Shown: positions 30,066 through 39,296, numbered from the stretch's first letter. The stretch: 64,000 nt of DNA from Aestuariivivens insulae (GCF_022662195.1 NZ_JAKMCS010000014.1:36752-100751), one strand, 5' to 3'. Notes: generated by a model from the letters alone, not told the origin. Program-made: numbers and translations.

Positions 30066-32558
30066 ATGAAAAAACTACTCTTTTTATGTGCAATGCTTTA
30101 TTCTGTAATTGCACTAGCAAACAATCCCGATCCTGAAAACCCCATTGATAAAACCGGTACTATATCTGGAATTGTATTAGACGCCAACCTTAAACAACCC
30201 TTACCATATGTAAATGTAATCATTACAAGTGCAAATGGAGACACCTTAACTGGAGGAATCACTAATGACGATGGGGCTTTCGAAATTAAAAAAATAAGCG
30301 AAGGCAACATTATAGTTAGTATTCAATATATAGGATATAAAACCATCAATAAAAATATCACCATTGGCAAAGGCAATTACAAGGTAAATCTTGGCAATAT
30401 CTTTTTAGAAGAAGAAGCTGAAGGTTTAGATGAAGTTACTGTTGTTGCCGAAGTCTCGACTATCCAACAAAAAGTCGACAGAAAAGTAATTACCATTGGA
30501 AAAGACTTAGCTGCAACAGGTACAGCATCTGAACTTATGGTAGGCATTCCATCGGTTAGTGTTGACGCCCAAACAGGGGACATTAGTTTACGCGGAAATT
30601 CCAATGTACAGGTTATGGTAGATGGAAAACTATCAACCATTCCCACTGCTCAATTATTAAAACAAATTCCATCCACCGCTATTAAATCCATAGAATTGAT
30701 TACCAATCCTTCGGCCAAATACAATCCCGAAGGTATGAGTGGTATCATTAATATTGTATTGCACAAAAACACTATGGTTGGTTTTAATGGTAATTTAAGC
30801 ACCAGCCTTACCTACGAAAGGATGCCAAAATTTAATAGTTCCATAAACATGAACTATAGAAATGGAAAGTTCAACTTCTTTGGAAATTACAGCAATAACA
30901 TTTCTAAAAACAAAAATCACGGTAATGTATATAGACCCGAAAATAACTCAGAGCAATTTTTTAAATTTTTAGACCAAAGAAAAAACCATCAGTACAAAGT
31001 AGGTGTCGATTTTTACTTAAACGACAAAAACACCATTTCTGTTTTTACCAATCAAAATATAACCGACAATAGTACGTCTGGCCGTACAACAGCCATTTTC
31101 TACAACGACAATTCATTCAATCAAGACCAGATTTTCAAAAATGTTGGAGATAACTCCTCATCGCAATACAATTTCGATTATAAATTGGATTTTGAAAAGG
31201 AAGGCCATAATATTGAACTGGAAGTAGACTATAACACCTACGAAGGTGAAAACCCTGTGTTTTTTGATCAAATTCAAGGCCCTTTAAGCGACTATACCGA
31301 TTTTAATACAACCGATCGTAGCAATACCACTATTAACTTAGACTATGTTAATCCGCTTACCGAAAACTCAAAATTAGAATTTGGTTTACAAGCCCGATTG
31401 TTTAACACAGATATTGCCTATTCGTCTACAGGTGAGTCGTACAATGAATCTGGGAACTTGGTCCCCACCCCTAGCACTAATTTTGATTATACTCGTGACA
31501 TCTATTCAGCTTACGCAACATATAGTAAAAAACTGGAGAAATGGACCTATCAATTAGGCGCAAGATTTGAGAATGTTAATGTTGATGCCATTGCCCTACA
31601 GCAGGATGTAGTAACCAATGCCATCACAGAAATACCATTTAATAATGATTATTTTCAAGTATATCCTTCTTTGTTTATAACCTATTCTCCTTCTGAAAAA
31701 AACTCCTATCAATTGAGTTATAGCCGTAGGGTAGATCGTCCAGGTATTGGCCAAGTAAACCCCATTAAAGAATGGAGCACCCCATTGGTGTCTTCCTATG
31801 GAAAGCAAGACTTAGAACCACAATTCACCAATTCCCTTGAATTGAATTACACCAGAAACTTAAACAACAGAAAAGGTAGTGTTACTGCTGGGGTATTCTA
31901 CCGTGCAATATCCGATGAAATTAACAGGGTATTATTTATTGACCGAAGCGATGTTACTTCCGGTCGTGTTATCCTCACCCATGACAACTTTGATAAAACG
32001 TCGGCTTACGGGATAGAAGTTTCAAGCAGTTATAGACCTTTTAAATGGTGGAGCATGAATGGTAGTTTCGATTTTTATTCCCAAACCCAAAAAGGGATCG
32101 CTGAAAACATTAAAGATGGTGTACTTATAGAAAATGCAACTATTGCTGATATCGAAACTAATGTAACCGAAGTAGATAATGTCGCTTGGAACCTTAGAAT
32201 GTTCAATAATTTTAGTGTTAGCAAAAAACTAACATTTACTGCATTTGGATTTTATAGAGGTGAAAACAGAACCCTACAATTTGATGTAAAACCCATGTAT
32301 TTTGTCAATTTGGGTATGCGCTATAGTTTCCTTGAGGATAACAGGGCTACTTTTGGCTTCAACTATAATGATGTTTTTGATACCATGAAGTTTAGCTTCG
32401 ATGGCCAAAGGCCATACCGACAAATAGGTGCTTTCCATTGGGAAAGCAATACGTGGAGTGTTAGTTTAAATTACAGATTTGGTGGTGGAAAATACCGTGC
32501 CAAGTCGCGTAAAAGAAGAGATAATGACGTAAAATCCGGAAGCGGTGGTTTCCTATAA
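30066..32558 (+). CDS. TonB-dependent outer-membrane receptor-like protein
   Basis: The 830-residue protein has a signal peptide (ends near A-L-A-N), a carboxypeptidase-regulatory-like domain (SGIVLDANLKQPLPYVNV), a plug domain (ISLRGNSNVQVMVDGK) and a large beta-barrel of the outer membrane beta-barrel 3 type, ending in a basic, Gly-rich tail. An obvious partner SusD gene is lacking, so it is probably not a glycan-utilisation pair; ligands could be peptides or metals. The canonical TonB box is not evident to me. It is followed by a terminator at 32613. Confidence 0.88.
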   Translation: MKKLLFLCAMLYSVIALANNPDPENPIDKTGTISGIVLDANLKQPLPYVNVIITSANGDTLTGGITNDDGAFEIKKISEGNIIVSIQYIGYKTINKNITIGKGNYKVNLGNIFLEEEAEGLDEVTVVAEVSTIQQKVDRKVITIGKDLAATGTASELMVGIPSVSVDAQTGDISLRGNSNVQVMVDGKLSTIPTAQLLKQIPSTAIKSIELITNPSAKYNPEGMSGIINIVLHKNTMVGFNGNLSTSLTYERMPKFNSSINMNYRNGKFNFFGNYSNNISKNKNHGNVYRPENNSEQFFKFLDQRKNHQYKVGVDFYLNDKNTISVFTNQNITDNSTSGRTTAIFYNDNSFNQDQIFKNVGDNSSSQYNFDYKLDFEKEGHNIELEVDYNTYEGENPVFFDQIQGPLSDYTDFNTTDRSNTTINLDYVNPLTENSKLEFGLQARLFNTDIAYSSTGESYNESGNLVPTPSTNFDYTRDIYSAYATYSKKLEKWTYQLGARFENVNVDAIALQQDVVTNAITEIPFNNDYFQVYPSLFITYSPSEKNSYQLSYSRRVDRPGIGQVNPIKEWSTPLVSSYGKQDLEPQFTNSLELNYTRNLNNRKGSVTAGVFYRAISDEINRVLFIDRSDVTSGRVILTHDNFDKTSAYGIEVSSSYRPFKWWSMNGSFDFYSQTQKGIAENIKDGVLIENATIADIETNVTEVDNVAWNLRMFNNFSVSKKLTFTAFGFYRGENRTLQFDVKPMYFVNLGMRYSFLEDNRATFGFNYNDVFDTMKFSFDGQRPYRQIGAFHWESNTWSVSLNYRFGGGKYRAKSRKRRDNDVKSGSGGFL

Positions 32559-32612
32559 AAACTTCAATAGCCTATATCGTTGATGGTTAGTATAATTTAG
32601 GTTAATGAACAG

Positions 32613-32647
32613 AAGCTCCAAACTAATAATTTGGAGCTTTTTGTTTT
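32613..32647 (+). terminator. Terminator after the TonB receptor-like gene
   Basis: A 10-bp stem AAGCTCCAAA (32613-32622) / TTTGGAGCTT (32630-32639) is followed by TTTTGTTTT, 54 nt after the stop codon. Confidence 0.9.
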
Positions 32648-32848
32648 AACACCGTCAACCAACTGAAAATAATAAAATAAATTTATTTTTTTTTCTCAAC
32701 AACACAATAAAAAATAATATTGTACGTTAAAATAGGTGTACAAAACGAAAATTAATTATTTAGAGTTAGTCACCTACGTAAAAAATTTCGTATGATAAAG
32801 AGTACTAAAATTTGAAAAACTCGGGCATCTCAGATTCCGAGTTTTTTT
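32648..32848 (+). ncRNA. Possible small RNA ending in a terminator (32818-32848)
   Basis: This stretch has no convincing ORF but ends in a clear terminator: AACTCGG (32818-32824) / CCGAGTT (32837-32843) followed by a T-tract. As the previous gene already has a terminator at 32613-32647, a second one 170 nt later suggests an independent transcript. No known RNA family is recognised and the promoter is not clear. Confidence 0.3.
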
Positions 32849-32867
32849 ATGTTAAACTTTGTTAAAG

Positions 32868-32889
32868 CTGCAATATTTTGCAGTTTTTT
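32868..32889 (+). terminator. Short hairpin with T-tract
   Basis: CTGCAA (32868-32873) / TTGCAG (32878-32883) with a 4-nt loop is followed by TTTTTT. It is the third terminator-like structure in this gap. Confidence 0.5.
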
Positions 32890-32947
32890 ACGTCTATATA
32901 AATAGACTTCACAAAATCTTAGTGTTAGTTGGAGTTGGTTAATAGCT

Positions 32948-32979
32948 AAAAAACCCGAAACGGCCGTTTCGGGTTTTTA
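32948..32979. terminator. Perfect palindromic bidirectional terminator
   Basis: AAACCCGAAACGG / CCGTTTCGGGTTT at 32951-32976 is a perfect 13-bp inverted repeat with A- and T-tracts on either side, so it can work on both strands. Confidence 0.8.
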
Positions 32980-33028
32980 AATTTATATAAATAATTCGCA
33001 TAAATAAGGTTTGATAGCCCTAATGTCT

Positions 33029-33069
33029 CTTCGAGTGAAGTTCTGGAAGAACTTTGTATCGAGAAGTAC
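33029..33069. repeat. REP-like hairpin element
   Basis: CTTCGA (33029-33034) is followed by AAGTTCT-GGA-AGAACTT (33038-33054) and TCGAGAAG. The two nested inverted repeats are typical of the dispersed intergenic hairpins of this genome. It has no coding potential. Confidence 0.5.
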
Positions 33070-33196
33070 TTTTATTGAGAAGTTTATTTGACAGCCTATG
33101 GCAGACAGGTTTTCTATACATAACGACAGTAAACATCGGCACACTCAAACTAACATAAATCCCTTATCATTTATTCACTTTAATTACTACTTACAG

Positions 33197-34204
33197 TTAC
33201 CATTTCATTATCACGCTTCCCCAAGTAAATCCACTTCCAAAGGCAGCCAAAACAACAATATCGCCCTCTTTTATTTTTCCTTCTTCCCAAGCTTCGGTCA
33301 ATGCTATAATTACTGAAGCGGCTGTAGTATTTCCATACTTTTGGATATTGTTAAACACTTGGTCATCTCGCAAACCAAACTTTTTCTGGATAAACTGGGA
33401 TATCCTTAGATTGGCTTGATGCGGAATTAACAAGTTAATATCTTCTTTATTCAAATGATTGGCTTCTAGGCCTTCTACAATAGCCTCACTAAAACGTACA
33501 ACGGCATGCTTAAACACAAAGGTACCATTCATATAGGGGTAATATGATGTATCGTCCGGATCGTTAGCTTCCAATATTTCCGGCACCCAGTGTTTAATAC
33601 TGGGACCAGCCACAATGAGTTCTTCTGCATATTTCCCTTCAGAGTGCAGGTGTGACGACAATATCCCTTTGTCATTATCTTCCGTTCTGCTTAAAACGGC
33701 TGCTCCTGCCCCATCTCCAAAGATTACCGTCACACTTCTTCCTCTAGTAGATTTTTCCAAACCTCCAGAATGGTATTCGGCACCTATAACCAATACATTT
33801 TTATACATTCCTGTTTTTATAAACTGATCGGCTACAGCTACACCATATATAAAGCCAGAACATTGGTTTCTAACATCCAAGGCCCCTACAGTTGGCATAT
33901 CCAACATATCCTGAATTTGCACACCACAACCTGGAAAATAATAGTCTGGACTTAAGGTGGCAAAGACAATAAAATCGATATCATCTTTTGTTAGTCCAGA
34001 GCGCTCGATTGCAATCTTAGCCGCTTTGACTCCCATTACCGCCGATGTGTCTTCACTGCCCTCCTTAATCCACCTGCGTTCTTTTATACCTGTACGTTCT
34101 TGTATCCACGCATCGTCGGTATCCATCATCTTAGACAACTCCTTATTGGTCACCACATTATCTGGGACATATTTACCTAAGCCTATTATCCTGGAATTAT
34201 ACAT
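33197..34204 (-). CDS. fabH: Beta-ketoacyl-ACP synthase III
   Basis: From the ATG at 34204 the product is 335 residues. The catalytic triad is visible: Cys115 in R-N-Q-C-S-G-F, His in L-I-P-H-Q-A-N, and Asn in Y-G-N-T-T-A-A-S. The early D-A-W-I-Q-E-R-T-G-I-K-E-R is diagnostic. It condenses acyl-CoA with malonyl-ACP to start fatty acid synthesis. An upstream extension of 17 residues (to 34255) is open but not homologous to the family start. It may be one of several FabH paralogues; no fab cluster accompanies it. Confidence 0.93.
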   Translation of the reverse strand: MYNSRIIGLGKYVPDNVVTNKELSKMMDTDDAWIQERTGIKERRWIKEGSEDTSAVMGVKAAKIAIERSGLTKDDIDFIVFATLSPDYYFPGCGVQIQDMLDMPTVGALDVRNQCSGFIYGVAVADQFIKTGMYKNVLVIGAEYHSGGLEKSTRGRSVTVIFGDGAGAAVLSRTEDNDKGILSSHLHSEGKYAEELIVAGPSIKHWVPEILEANDPDDTSYYPYMNGTFVFKHAVVRFSEAIVEGLEANHLNKEDINLLIPHQANLRISQFIQKKFGLRDDQVFNNIQKYGNTTAASVIIALTEAWEEGKIKEGDIVVLAAFGSGFTWGSVIMKW

Positions 34205-34255
34205 AGCTCTTAATTTTGAATCATACAAAGTACAATAACTGTCACTAAAATCCAA

Positions 34256-34844
34256 TAAAGAAGCATCAAATTACAAATCCAAAGGCCCTAATTCTAAAAC
34301 CAAACACTAAGCTATATTGGTAAATAAGCCTCTTAAATTTTGGGCTAAAGGAATTTTAAACCACCTCGTCTTCATTCCGTTTACTTGGAATGAAGCCACT
34401 CTTCCTTTAAAAGAAGGAGAGTTAAAGCAGATTAATAATCACAACTCCTTCCCTTTGGAAAGTGTCTTTAAACTCGTTTAGGGGTTTAAAGCCGGAAGGG
34501 TATAGTCAAAAAAAGCACAGGATTTTGTGTCATGCACTGAGCTAACAATTAAAGCCCCGCAAAAGCGATTGGAGCGACAGCTTTTTTAAAATTTTTGAAT
34601 TTTAAAAAACTATAGCGTAAAGCGCGGTGGCTTGCCATTTGCCCTAAAAAACAGCTACAAAAAGCAATGTTCGCCCTGCCTTTTATTGATAAACTCACAA
34701 AGTGCCTACCTTTCGCAAAAAAAATCGTGCCAGTTTGTCACATTTAATGGCTTGGTACTTTTTTTGACCAAGCACTAGAAACGAATTAAAATTTTAAGTT
34801 AAATGGTTTTCTGCTTTGGCAGAAAAGAAAAATAAACAATTATC
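34256..34844. repeat. Hairpin-rich non-coding region upstream of htpG
   Basis: No convincing gene is present in this gap between fabH and htpG. It holds five inverted repeats: CTTCATTCC/GGAATGAAG (34370-34395), an ACTCT(T)CCTT/AAGGAGAGT pair (34398-34421), nested CCTTCC/GGAAGG around CTTTAAAC/GTTTAAAG (34448-34499), a perfect 12-bp TTTTTTAAAATT/AATTTTAAAAAA (34582-34609), and GCTTGGT/ACCAAGC (34750-34772). It looks like decayed dispersed repeats and not a known RNA. Confidence 0.5.
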
Positions 34845-36755
34845 ATGACAAAAGGAAACATTAATGTATCGGTAGAGAACATCTTTCCCCTCATTAAAAA
34901 ATTCTTATATAGCGACCACGAAATCTTTTTACGTGAGCTTATTAGTAATGCTACAGACGCCACTTTAAAGTTAAAGCACCTAACCAATGTAGGTGAGGCC
35001 AAAGTAGAGTATGGCGACCCGAAGATTGAAGTAAAGATCGACAAAGAAAGCAAAAAGCTCCATATTATTGACCAAGGTCTGGGCATGACGGCAGAAGAAG
35101 TAGAAAAGTACATTAACGAAGTTGCTTTTTCTGGTGCAGAAGAGTTTTTAGACAAGTACAAAGATTCTGCTAAAGATGCAGGTATTATTGGTCATTTTGG
35201 TCTAGGTTTTTACTCTGCGTTTATGGTAGCCAACAAAGTTGAGATCATTACCAAGTCTTACAAAGATGAGCCTGCTGCCCATTGGACCTGTGATGGTTCT
35301 CCAGAATTCACTCTAGAAGCAGCAACAAAAGAAGATAGAGGTACAGAAATCATCCTTCATATTGCTGAAGATTCAACCGAATTCCTAGAAGAATCCCGTA
35401 TTAGGGAATTGCTGTTGAAATATAACAAGTTTATGCCTATTCCTATTAAATTTGGAACCAAGGAAATAAACGACCCTGAGCACGAGCCTCAAACCATAAC
35501 CGACAAGGACGGTAAAGAGACCAAAGAGCCTCACAGACAAATTACTGTTGACGATATTATCAACAACCCTAATCCGGCATGGACCAAACAACCTACCGAT
35601 TTAAAGGATGAAGATTACAAGAGTTTCTACCGCGAATTGTATCCTATGCAATTCGAAGAACCGTTGTTCAATATCCACTTAAATGTAGACTACCCGTTTA
35701 ACTTAACGGGGATCTTGTATTTCCCTAAAATGACTAACGATCTAAACGTTCAAAAGGATCGTATTCAATTGTACCAAAACCAAGTATTTGTAACCGATAA
35801 TGTTGAAGGTATCGTTCCCGAATTCTTAACTATGCTTCGTGGGGTAATCGATTCACCAGACATTCCGCTTAACGTATCACGTTCTTACCTACAGGCAGAT
35901 GGTGCCGTTAAAAAGATTTCGTCGTACATTACCCGTAAAGTGGCCGATAAATTAAAATCACTATTCAATAGTAATCGTGAGGATTTCGAAAAGAAATGGG
36001 ACGACATTAAGATTGTAATTGAATACGGTATGCTTTCTGAAGAAAAATTCTTTGAAAAAGCGGACGCTTTTGCGCTATACCCAACGGTTGATGGCAAGTA
36101 TTATACTTACGAAGAGCTTTACAATAAGATTAAAGCCAAACAAACCGATAAGGACGACAAGTTGGTTATCCTTTATGCAGCCGATAAAGATGCTCAACAC
36201 AGCTATATTGAAGCGGCTAAAGCCAAAGGGTATGAAGTATTGCTATTGGATTCTCCAATCGTGACGCATTTAATGCAAAAACTGGAGACCACAAAAGAGA
36301 AGATTTCTTTTGCCCGTGTGGATGCCGACCATATTGATAATTTAATCAAGAAGGACGATACTACCATTTCTAAGTTGGATGACGACCAGAAAAAGGCGTT
36401 GGACGAATTGCTGAAAGAAGTTATTCCTTCTGAAAAATTCATGGTGCAATTGGAAGCTATGGACAGTAACGCATCGCCATTTATTATTACCCAACCCGAG
36501 TTTATGCGCCGTATGAAGGAAATGCAACAAACCGGCGGTGGCGGTATGTTTGGCATGGGCGGCATGCCAGAAATGTACAACTTGGTAGTGAATACCAACC
36601 ACGAACTGGTAAGCGAAATTCTAAACACCAAAACCAAAAAGAAACAAGAGCGCTTGATAAATCAGAGTTTAGATTTAGCACGTTTGTCGCAAGGTTTACT
36701 TAAAGGTGAAGAATTGACCAACTTTATTAAGCGTAGCTACGACATGATAAAGTAA
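34845..36755 (+). CDS. htpG: Molecular chaperone HtpG (bacterial Hsp90)
   Basis: The 636-residue protein has the GHKL ATPase head (ELISNATDATLK, D-Q-G-L-G-M, G-H-F-G-L-G-F-Y-S), the middle domain (VQKDRIQLYQNQVFV, N-V-S-R-S-Y-L-Q) and a C-terminal dimerisation domain with a Gly/Met-rich stretch. It assists late folding of client proteins in the cytoplasm. The start is the first ATG before MTKGNINVSVENIFP. A terminator follows at 36814. Confidence 0.96.
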   Translation: MTKGNINVSVENIFPLIKKFLYSDHEIFLRELISNATDATLKLKHLTNVGEAKVEYGDPKIEVKIDKESKKLHIIDQGLGMTAEEVEKYINEVAFSGAEEFLDKYKDSAKDAGIIGHFGLGFYSAFMVANKVEIITKSYKDEPAAHWTCDGSPEFTLEAATKEDRGTEIILHIAEDSTEFLEESRIRELLLKYNKFMPIPIKFGTKEINDPEHEPQTITDKDGKETKEPHRQITVDDIINNPNPAWTKQPTDLKDEDYKSFYRELYPMQFEEPLFNIHLNVDYPFNLTGILYFPKMTNDLNVQKDRIQLYQNQVFVTDNVEGIVPEFLTMLRGVIDSPDIPLNVSRSYLQADGAVKKISSYITRKVADKLKSLFNSNREDFEKKWDDIKIVIEYGMLSEEKFFEKADAFALYPTVDGKYYTYEELYNKIKAKQTDKDDKLVILYAADKDAQHSYIEAAKAKGYEVLLLDSPIVTHLMQKLETTKEKISFARVDADHIDNLIKKDDTTISKLDDDQKKALDELLKEVIPSEKFMVQLEAMDSNASPFIITQPEFMRRMKEMQQTGGGGMFGMGGMPEMYNLVVNTNHELVSEILNTKTKKKQERLINQSLDLARLSQGLLKGEELTNFIKRSYDMIK

Positions 36756-36761
36756 CAAATT

Positions 36762-36801
36762 CCTGCCTGTTATGCTGAGCATTCTAAGTGAAGGCAGGAA
36801 T
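36762..36801. repeat. REP-like inverted repeat after htpG
   Basis: ATTCCTGCCT and AGGCAGGAAT form the arms, with an A+T-rich middle containing GCTGAGC, close to the dispersed REP-like motif. It lies between the htpG stop and its terminator. Confidence 0.5.
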
Positions 36802-36813
36802 CCTATATATTTA

Positions 36814-36846
36814 AAACCACTTTGTTTATACAAGGTGGTTTTTTTA
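36814..36846 (+). terminator. Terminator of htpG
   Basis: AACCAC-TTTG (36815-36824) pairs with CAAG-GTGGTT (36831-36840), followed by T7. Confidence 0.85.
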
Positions 36847-36972
36847 TGACCTCTGGCAAAGACCTAAAAATGTTAAATTTATTTTTATTACAGATTACGA
36901 ACCATCAGATTATTTTTTTTTAAACATTTTTAAAAACAAAAAACACCCCTGACATCCTACGACACTAACCAG

Positions 36973-36982
36973 TATAATTTTG
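36973..36982 (+). promoter_or_regulatory. Promoter -7 region of the VOC gene
   Basis: TATAATTTTG contains TAATTTTG (TAnnTTTG) 33 nt before the VOC ATG; TGACA lies about 20 nt upstream as a possible -33 element. Confidence 0.5.
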
Positions 36983-37015
36983 CATATAAGTTTAATACAT
37001 AAATCAATTTAAAAA

Positions 37016-37393
37016 ATGAAAAATGCAGTTAACTGGTTTGAAATTCCAGTAAAAGATTACAACCGAGCAAAAACATTTTACGCAACGGTTTTAGGAACTA
37101 AAATTACAGATTATCCTATGTCTGAAGGCAGCATGAAGTATGGCGTTTTTGCCTATGATAATGAAAATCAAGGTGTAGGTGGCGCTATCATTGAGGCCGA
37201 AGGACAAACCCCAACCCACGACGGATGTACAATTTACCTTAATGGGGGTAACGATTTAGGCTTATCACTATCTCGTGTAGAACGCTGTGGAGGAAAAATA
37301 ATAATGCCCAAAACCAGTATTGGTGAAAATGGGTTTATTGCTCAGTTTTCTGATACCGAAGGCAATAGAATTGCACTACACTCTATGATGTAA
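37016..37393 (+). CDS. VOC (glyoxalase/dioxygenase) superfamily protein
   Basis: The 125-residue protein has the two beta-alpha-beta-beta-beta units of the vicinal oxygen chelate fold: AVNWFEIPVKDYNRAKTFY, later NGFIAQFSDTEGNRIALHS. The metal-ligand pattern is not complete, so it may be a non-metal binder or a resistance-type protein. It is adjacent to a WYL-type regulator gene (57 nt apart), a pair often seen in Bacteroidota, which suggests shared regulation. Confidence 0.85.
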   Translation: MKNAVNWFEIPVKDYNRAKTFYATVLGTKITDYPMSEGSMKYGVFAYDNENQGVGGAIIEAEGQTPTHDGCTIYLNGGNDLGLSLSRVERCGGKIIMPKTSIGENGFIAQFSDTEGNRIALHSMM

Positions 37394-37412
37394 TATCTAA
37401 ACCTAAATCCAG

Positions 37413-37450
37413 GATAGTGAATTGGACTCCGGTTCACTATCTTTGTTTTT
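37413..37450 (+). promoter_or_regulatory. Inverted repeat and -7 box directly before the WYL regulator start
   Basis: GATAGTGAA (37413-37421) and TTCACTATC (37433-37441) form a perfect 9-bp inverted repeat with an 11-nt spacer. TATCTTTG (37439-37446, a TAnnTTTG box) overlaps its right arm and ends four bases before the ATG at 37451. It reads either as an autoregulatory operator over a promoter, or as a terminator of the VOC gene (stem plus T-rich tail); both are possible. Confidence 0.55.
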
Positions 37451-38143
37451 ATGTCTCAATTATCCAGGCTCATATCGATACTCACGCTGCTAAAATCTAA
37501 GCGGCTTTTAACAGCTTCCGAACTTTCCAGAAAGTTTGAGGTAAGCGTTAGGACCATTTACCGGGACATTCGAAAATTAGAAGAAGCTGGTGTTCCCATT
37601 ACCTCCATTGATGGTCGTGGCTACTCCCTAATGGAAGGCTATACGGTTCCCCCGGTTCAATTTACCGAAAAGCAGGCCAATGCCCTCATCACAGCGCAAC
37701 ATTTGGTAAAGCAAACCAAAGACGTTTCTTTTGTTGCAGATTTTGAAGAGGCCCTTACCAAAATTAAATCCGTTTTCAAGACCTCAATTCAAGAAAAAAG
37801 CGAATTGTTACATAGTAAAATTCATGTTTTTGATACGAGTTACGAGGACATTTCGAGCAATGCCCTATCTGAAATACAACTGGCCATCACCAATTTTAAT
37901 TACATCGATATTAATTACCAAAAAGCGAATGACAACAATATTTCATTTCGAAAAATTGAACCCTATGCCTTCTATACAACCAATGGCAAATGGATATTAA
38001 TCGCCTGGTGCCATTTACGTAACGACTATAGAGCTTTTAGAATAGATAGGATACAGCATTTTAAAATCTTAAACGAAACATTCGAAGATCGAAAATTTAA
38101 TTTACAGGATTATTTTCAATCTTGCCCTTACAACGACAAATAG
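37451..38143 (+). CDS. HTH/WYL-domain transcriptional regulator (YafY-like)
   Basis: The 230-residue protein has an N-terminal winged helix (L-I-S-I-L-T-L-L-K-S-K-R-L-L-T-A-S-E-L, V-S-V-R-T-I-Y-R-D-I-R-K-L) and a C-terminal WYL domain (K-I-E-P-Y-A-F, W-I-L-I-A-W-C-H-L-R-N-D-Y-R-A-F-R-I-D-R). The WYL part binds nucleotides or small ligands in studied members. The ATG at 37451 is the only start giving the conserved N-terminus and lies next to the inverted repeat. It probably controls itself and the VOC gene. Confidence 0.9.
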   Translation: MSQLSRLISILTLLKSKRLLTASELSRKFEVSVRTIYRDIRKLEEAGVPITSIDGRGYSLMEGYTVPPVQFTEKQANALITAQHLVKQTKDVSFVADFEEALTKIKSVFKTSIQEKSELLHSKIHVFDTSYEDISSNALSEIQLAITNFNYIDINYQKANDNNISFRKIEPYAFYTTNGKWILIAWCHLRNDYRAFRIDRIQHFKILNETFEDRKFNLQDYFQSCPYNDK

Positions 38144-38256
38144 TTCACTCCTTCTAAAATAAAATCACATTGTATATTGAGATGTTTTTAGATGTTGAAA
38201 AACTTGAGTTTGTTAGAATAAATAAATAAATTCGCTTACTTCTAACAAACTAAGGC

Positions 38257-38889
38257 ATGAAAGTAATCTCCACCAACATCGCAAAGCCCACAACCATTGT
38301 TTGGCGCGGTAAACAGGTAACTACTGGTATTTATAAAACACCAACCCAATCGCCCATTTACCTTGGCAAAAGTGATGTCGCACATGACGAAGTAACCGAC
38401 AGAAGGTACCATGGTGGGGAGTTTAAGGCCTGTTACCTGTTTTCGGCAGAACAGTACCCTTACTGGAAAGGCCTATACCCCCAATTAGATTGGCAATGGG
38501 GCATGTTTGGGGAAAACCTAACGGTTGAAGGATTGGATGAAACTAAAATACAAATTGGGGACATTTATAAAGTAGGAGGCGCTCTAATACAAGTCACCCA
38601 ACCTAGGGAGCCCTGTTTTAAATTAGGTGTAAAATTTGGCTCCCAGCAGGTATTAAAGCAATTTATAGACCATGGCTATCCCGGCACCTACATCCGTGTT
38701 TTAGAAGAAGGCCATGTAAAATCTGGAGACGAATTCACTATAGTACAACAAGCCAAAGACAGCCTTAGCACCTACCAAATGTACCACTTATTATTTGCCG
38801 AACATAAAGACAAAAACCTTTTGGCCTCCATTGTAGATAACGATGCATTACCTGAAAAAAAGCGTAATAAACTAAAAACTTTTCTTTAA
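38257..38889 (+). CDS. MOSC domain protein (YiiM-like)
   Basis: The 210-residue protein has the MOSC core with the conserved Cys120 in R-E-P-C-F-K-L-G, G-E-N-L-T-V-E-G-L and D-R-R-Y-H-G-G. Residues after 160 form the 3-alpha domain of the YiiM class. Members bind the molybdenum cofactor and YiiM reduces N-hydroxylated bases. No molybdenum cofactor genes are in the window. It stands alone. Confidence 0.88.
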   Translation: MKVISTNIAKPTTIVWRGKQVTTGIYKTPTQSPIYLGKSDVAHDEVTDRRYHGGEFKACYLFSAEQYPYWKGLYPQLDWQWGMFGENLTVEGLDETKIQIGDIYKVGGALIQVTQPREPCFKLGVKFGSQQVLKQFIDHGYPGTYIRVLEEGHVKSGDEFTIVQQAKDSLSTYQMYHLLFAEHKDKNLLASIVDNDALPEKKRNKLKTFL

Positions 38890-38894
38890 CTTAA

Positions 38895-39296
38895 TTAAAC
38901 ATCAAACCGCTTATCGAAATGATGTTTTAATATAGGGATTTGTATACAGAACATAAACCCAAAAAGGACAATGCTATACATTGCTGTTTTAGAAAGCTTT
39001 AAACCCGATAGCGTATTCGATACAAAACTAAAATCTATTTTATCGAACCACACTAGTGTCTCAGTTGGATTTCCTGAAAATAACGCATAACACAATACTG
39101 CCAAACATACCAACACAATAAAGCCCCACCCCGTTTTAGATATTAACGGTTTGTAAACGATAACTCTGTTTTCATTTAAGGCTTCAACTTTAGACATCAC
39201 TGCATTGGTAAAATTAAAAGAGGGGCTTTCCTCCACACTTTCATTTATCACCTTTTTAGCTAAATCATCTAAATATTTATCGGCGTTCCCGTTCAT
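38895..39296 (-). CDS. Membrane protein linked to ECF sigma factor (possible anti-sigma)
   Basis: The 133-residue protein (ATG at 39296; three codons more upstream to a TTG) has an acidic N-terminal cytoplasmic part and two hydrophobic helices, at about residues 55-75 and 105-125. It overlaps the sigma factor gene by 20 nt, so they should be co-translated. The position is that of an anti-sigma factor, but I see no zinc-binding HxxxCxxC motif, so the role is inferred from context. Confidence 0.6.
   Translation of the reverse strand: MNGNADKYLDDLAKKVINESVEESPSFNFTNAVMSKVEALNENRVIVYKPLISKTGWGFIVLVCLAVLCYALFSGNPTETLVWFDKIDFSFVSNTLSGLKLSKTAMYSIVLFGFMFCIQIPILKHHFDKRFDV

Noticed and set aside
37016..38143. 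Antibiotic resistance pair (bleomycin-type VOC with regulator)
   Set aside because: Fold-level similarity only; nothing in the sequence points to drug binding.
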